In this document: positions 6,241-9,080 of the stretch, in pieces
How positions within the stretch are numbered: position 1 is the first letter of the stretch
Layout: each line of letters starts with the position of its first letter
Assembly (NCBI GenBank): GCA_905478725.1
Contig: CAJQJT010000287.1
Coordinates: 1 to 9,080 of the forward strand
Length of the DNA: 9,080 bases
Source: an uncultured Pseudomonadales bacterium
GTDB taxonomy: Bacteria > Pseudomonadota > Gammaproteobacteria > Pseudomonadales > Porticoccaceae
Direction of reading: 5' to 3'
Notes under the pieces: generated by a model
Seen by the model: only the letters and a program-made list of their open reading frames with translations
The model's database searches: none
Told to the model about the DNA's origin: nothing
Program-made: the position numbers and the translations under genes

Positions 6241-6825
6241 ATGAATAAAACGGCACTTATTCCCATCGCCGAGGGAAGTGAAGAAATCGAGCTGGTAACC
6301 ATTGTTGACGTGCTCCGCAGAGCCGGGGTTAAGGTCACTGTGGCTAGCGCTAACAGCGGCGACAAGCTGCAAATTTGCGCATCCAGAGGGACGAATATTG
6401 TCGCCGATACGATGTTAGATGACTGCGCCCAAAACCAGTACGATCTAATCGCTGTGCCCGGAGGACTACCCGGCTCAGAACACCTTGCCGAACACCCAAT
6501 ATTGGATGCGATGCTGCGGGATCAGGCGGCTCAGGGCAAACTGTTTGCCGGGATCTGTGCGGCGCCAGCGCTGGTGCTGGCGGTTAAAGGCTTATTGCTG
6601 GATAAAACGGCCACCTGCCACCCAAGTTTTCAGAAGTCACTGGAAGCCAAAGAGGTGGATGGTGCGGCTCGGGTAGTTGTGGATAGTAATTGCATCACTA
6701 GTCAGGGCCCGGGCACTGCTCTGGACTTCGCACTGGAACTGGTAGAACAGCTCTGTGGTGTGGTCAAGCGCGAAGAGGTCAGCTCACCGATGGTTCTGAC
6801 CACCACGCCTACTGCTTACTATTAG
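6241..6825 (+). CDS. yajL: DJ-1/PfpI family protein, YajL-like
   Basis: This cytosolic protein has the flavodoxin-like DJ-1 fold. YajL and DJ-1 relatives are linked to oxidative-stress protection and to glyoxalase or deglycase-type activity, which is still debated. At 194 residues it has the normal length. Visible landmarks are G12-S-E-E15 with the acidic residue that activates the nucleophile, S48-R-G, V72-P-G-G75, the nucleophile elbow A104-G-I-C106-A-A-P with the redox-active Cys106, and T153-S-Q-G-P-G-T-A near 153-160. His127 in the TCHP segment sits near the position of human DJ-1 His126, unlike E. coli YajL, which has no His there. Extra cysteines occur at 46, 62, 126, 151 and 172. The ATG at 6241 has AAGGA upstream. 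It is transcribed divergently from the gshA run and converges on the RND gene. Assignment as YajL rather than another DJ-1 subgroup is based on overall resemblance. Confidence 0.92.
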   Translation: MNKTALIPIAEGSEEIELVTIVDVLRRAGVKVTVASANSGDKLQICASRGTNIVADTMLDDCAQNQYDLIAVPGGLPGSEHLAEHPILDAMLRDQAAQGKLFAGICAAPALVLAVKGLLLDKTATCHPSFQKSLEAKEVDGAARVVVDSNCITSQGPGTALDFALELVEQLCGVVKREEVSSPMVLTTTPTAYY

Positions 6826-6859
6826 ATCCTGTATTGCTACAGCCAACAGACTCGATGTC
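6826..6859. other. Short gap between convergent yajL-like and RND genes
   Basis: This 34-bp gap separates two facing stop codons. It contains only a 5-bp hairpin, CTGTA-TTGC-TACAG (6829-6842), with no T-run on either side, so I see no convincing terminator. Transcripts may overlap into each other. Confidence 0.4.
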
Positions 6860-9080
6860 TCAGGTGCCGCCTTCGGGATTTGAACCTGGGGTTGGCTGGA
6901 GCATTTTTTTGTCCCAGCGGGCATTTAAATTTGCCCCTGAGAGGTAGAGGCAGGGCACAAAGACCAGCGTAACAATGGTCGCAAACAGCACGCCAAATGC
7001 CAGAGAGGCAATCATTGGAATCAAAAAGCGCGCCTGCATACTAGTTTCTAGCAGTATCGGCGCCAGTCCAATAAAGGTTGTCAATGAGGTCAGGATAATC
7101 GGCCGGAAACGCTCTTGGCCAGCTCGGACTAGCGCCTCTTTGACTGCCAGACCCTCAGCGCGCAGTTGATTGATACGGTCCATCAGTACCAAATTGTCGT
7201 TAACCACCACGCCTGAGGCCGCCAGCACACCAAGATACGACAGCACACTAAAGTTGAGCCCCATAATAAAGTGTCCAAACACCGCGCCCATCATGCCGAA
7301 AGGCACCGCAGACAGAACCCCCAAGGGCTTCAAATAGGATTTGAATTCCACAGCCATAAGAATATAAATCATGCCAAGAGCGAGAATAAATAGCTTGGCT
7401 GCTGAGGCAAAAAATTCATCCTGCTCGGCGAGCTGTTCATCCTTGTTTAATGTCACTTCAGGGTAGAGCTGCTGCAACTCAGGGCCGATCTCGCCAAACA
7501 GAATCTGCGCCATTTCATCGACGGTCAATTTATTGGCTGTAGGCCTTGCCGACACCTTGACGCTGCGTTGACGATCTTGCCGATTAATGCGTGTGTAGCC
7601 AGGCACATAAGAGGTCTCCGCCACCGAGTAAAACGGCACTTCAGCACCACTGGGGGTGCGAATACGCATGCTATCTAGAGTGTCTACCTGAGAGCGATCC
7701 TGTTTTGGGTAGCGCACCATAACGCGAACATCGTCCCGGCCCCGGGGCACACGCTGAGCTTCAGCACCGTAAAAACCATGGCGTACCTGACGCGCAACAT
7801 CGGCCAGCCCTATGCCAAAGTTATTGCCGTAGGGGAGCAGATTGATATCAATATCTGAGCGTCCAGAATGAATGTCGTCGCGGATATTGCGGGCGCCGGG
7901 AATATCGCGCATACGCTGCTTCAAAAACTGTGCCGCAGCGGTGAGCTGATCGAGATTGTTTGAGGTCAGCACCCCAGTGATACGTTCACCGTTGCCGCGA
8001 CCTGCCGCAGAGGCATCCACATTAAAGGTCTTGGCCTGAGGAATCTCGCCAATCAGCTGCTGCCAGCGCTCGCCCACCAGTGTCGGGCTCACCTGGCCAC
8101 TCATGTCCGGCTGCAGTTCGAGCAGCAAGCGGATGGTATCGCCGTACATAAATGACAGTTGATTGGCCACCAGATCGTCGGTGTCGATCTGCGATTTGAT
8201 GGCTGGGTCACTGGCCAATAATTGGGCTGCGCGCTCGGCTCTGTGGGTAATTTCAATTTTACCTTCAACGGAGTAGCCGTCCGGCATTTCAATGCGCATG
8301 GAGATAAAGTCTGAGGGCACGTCGGGCATAAAACGTTGCTTGATATAGCCGGCGCTGATCAATGTGATGGAGAGGGTAAAGGCCAGGCAAAATCCAATTA
8401 GAGTCAGGGCGCGCCAATTCAGGGCCTTTTTCAAAAAGGGGGTGTACAGATTATTGGAAAAATTGACCAGCCCATCAGCAAAGCTTTTCCTAATCTTGCG
8501 AATAGCGATACCGGTTTTGGTGGTCGCGGGTTTTTCAGGCTGCATTTTAGCGAGGTGGGAAGGCAGTATCCAAAATGACTCGATCAGGGAGAAAGACAGG
8601 GCAACCAGAGTGACCGCTGGAATCGCCCAGAGAAATTTGGGCCACATGCCGGGTAAAAATAGCATCGGCAAAAATACAATCATGGTGCTGACCACCGCTA
8701 GCAATACCGGCTTAGACACCGCTTGAGCGCCCATTCGCGCCGCAGTGTCGCCGTCATAGCCGAGCTGTTGATGTCGGTAAATACTCTCGCCGACAATAAT
8801 GGCGTCGTCGACAATAATGCCGAGAATCAGTAGGAACGAAAACATCGACATCATATTAAGGGTCAGGCCAATACTGGGTAGTATCCACAGGGCACCCATA
8901 TAGGCAATGGCGATACCAACAGCCACCCAAAAGGCCAGCTGCGGACGCAGAAATAGCATCAGCACCACAAACACCAGGATCAATCCACCGAAGGCATTTT
9001 TTGACAGCAGCGCCAGACGCCCGGAAAACATATTCGAGAAGTCTTTCCAGGTTTGTAGCTGCAGGCCTGGCGGCAGAAAG
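6860..9080 (-). CDS. RND superfamily efflux transporter permease, C-terminal portion (5' end outside window)
   Basis: This inner-membrane, proton-driven transporter is of the AcrB-like type, normally one of three identical subunits working with a periplasmic adaptor and an outer-membrane channel. The frame is open to the right edge, so the ATG at 9031 is internal. About 739 residues of a usual 1030 are present, beginning just before TM2 (LPPGLQLQTWKDFSN, then membrane spans). TM4 carries the motif G-I-I-V-D-D-A-I-I-V-G-E-S, with the paired aspartates at 8804-8809. The second periplasmic domain starts after TM7 (IKQRFMPDVPSDF), and TM8-12 follow. In TM10 the usual G-x-x-x-K-N motif reads G-V-V-V-N-D-N-L-V-L-M-D (7193-7204), as in a distinct branch of RND permeases. 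The stop is followed by the convergent yajL-like gene. Substrate is unknown; an adaptor gene is probably upstream, outside the window. Confidence 0.95.
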   Translation of the reverse strand, partial: FLPPGLQLQTWKDFSNMFSGRLALLSKNAFGGLILVFVVLMLFLRPQLAFWVAVGIAIAYMGALWILPSIGLTLNMMSMFSFLLILGIIVDDAIIVGESIYRHQQLGYDGDTAARMGAQAVSKPVLLAVVSTMIVFLPMLFLPGMWPKFLWAIPAVTLVALSFSLIESFWILPSHLAKMQPEKPATTKTGIAIRKIRKSFADGLVNFSNNLYTPFLKKALNWRALTLIGFCLAFTLSITLISAGYIKQRFMPDVPSDFISMRIEMPDGYSVEGKIEITHRAERAAQLLASDPAIKSQIDTDDLVANQLSFMYGDTIRLLLELQPDMSGQVSPTLVGERWQQLIGEIPQAKTFNVDASAAGRGNGERITGVLTSNNLDQLTAAAQFLKQRMRDIPGARNIRDDIHSGRSDIDINLLPYGNNFGIGLADVARQVRHGFYGAEAQRVPRGRDDVRVMVRYPKQDRSQVDTLDSMRIRTPSGAEVPFYSVAETSYVPGYTRINRQDRQRSVKVSARPTANKLTVDEMAQILFGEIGPELQQLYPEVTLNKDEQLAEQDEFFASAAKLFILALGMIYILMAVEFKSYLKPLGVLSAVPFGMMGAVFGHFIMGLNFSVLSYLGVLAASGVVVNDNLVLMDRINQLRAEGLAVKEALVRAGQERFRPIILTSLTTFIGLAPILLETSMQARFLIPMIASLAFGVLFATIVTLVFVPCLYLSGANLNARWDKKMLQPTPGSNPEGGT

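Noticed and set aside
6829..6842. CTGTA/TACAG hairpin between the yajL-like and RND genes as a terminator
   Set aside because: A 5-bp AT-containing stem without a T-run on either strand is too weak to call.
8364..8726. 120-codon plus-strand frame opposite the RND gene
   Set aside because: It is antisense to conserved RND membrane-span and loop sequence, with no family resemblance of its own.
9029..9031. ATG at 9031 as the start of the RND gene
   Set aside because: The frame stays open to the window edge and the upstream residues match the RND family; about 290 N-terminal residues are missing only because the window ends.

Overview
The window is chromosomal DNA from a gammaproteobacterium, probably a marine lineage related to Pseudomonas or Cellvibrionales. 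The grounds are gammaproteobacterial-type TrmB and GshA, an Rsd/AlgQ anti-sigma-70 regulator, a Mip-like FKBP lipoprotein, DsbB, and good Shine-Dalgarno sites with dense gene packing. Genus-level placement is inference. No phage, IS element, CRISPR, tRNA or rRNA is visible, and almost all of the sequence is protein-coding.

Layout. Plus strand, left: the 3' end of a DUF423 membrane protein gene (2-253), joined by a 1-base stop/start overlap to trmB (253-1050), the tRNA m7G46 methyltransferase. After a 156-bp gap comes an FKBP-type peptidyl-prolyl isomerase lipoprotein (1207-1944). A short 14-bp tandem repeat and a strong bidirectional terminator (2021-2050) follow.

Minus strand, centre (reading from 6166 down to 2075): a small uncharacterised protein, gshA, dsbB, a cidA/lrgA-type gene, a cidB/lrgB-type gene and rsd. 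All six are co-oriented, with gaps from an overlap to 78 bp and no convincing internal terminator, so they could be one transcript ending at the shared terminator. The genes concern cytosolic thiol synthesis (GshA), periplasmic disulfide formation (DsbB), a CidA/CidB membrane pair (holin-like or small-carboxylate transport) and sigma-70 sequestration (Rsd).

Right: a DJ-1/PfpI-family yajL-like gene (6241-6825, plus) diverges from the small unknown gene across a 74-bp region. It converges on the 3' two thirds or so of an RND efflux transporter gene (6860 to the window end, minus), whose 5' part lies outside the window.

Nearly everything is recognisable housekeeping or stress-physiology content. 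I do not see a clear undescribed system. The items most worth a second look are the thiol/CidAB/Rsd gene run, the unknown 94-residue protein next to gshA, the altered proton-relay residues in the RND pump, and small translational-coupling and hairpin structures in the operon.
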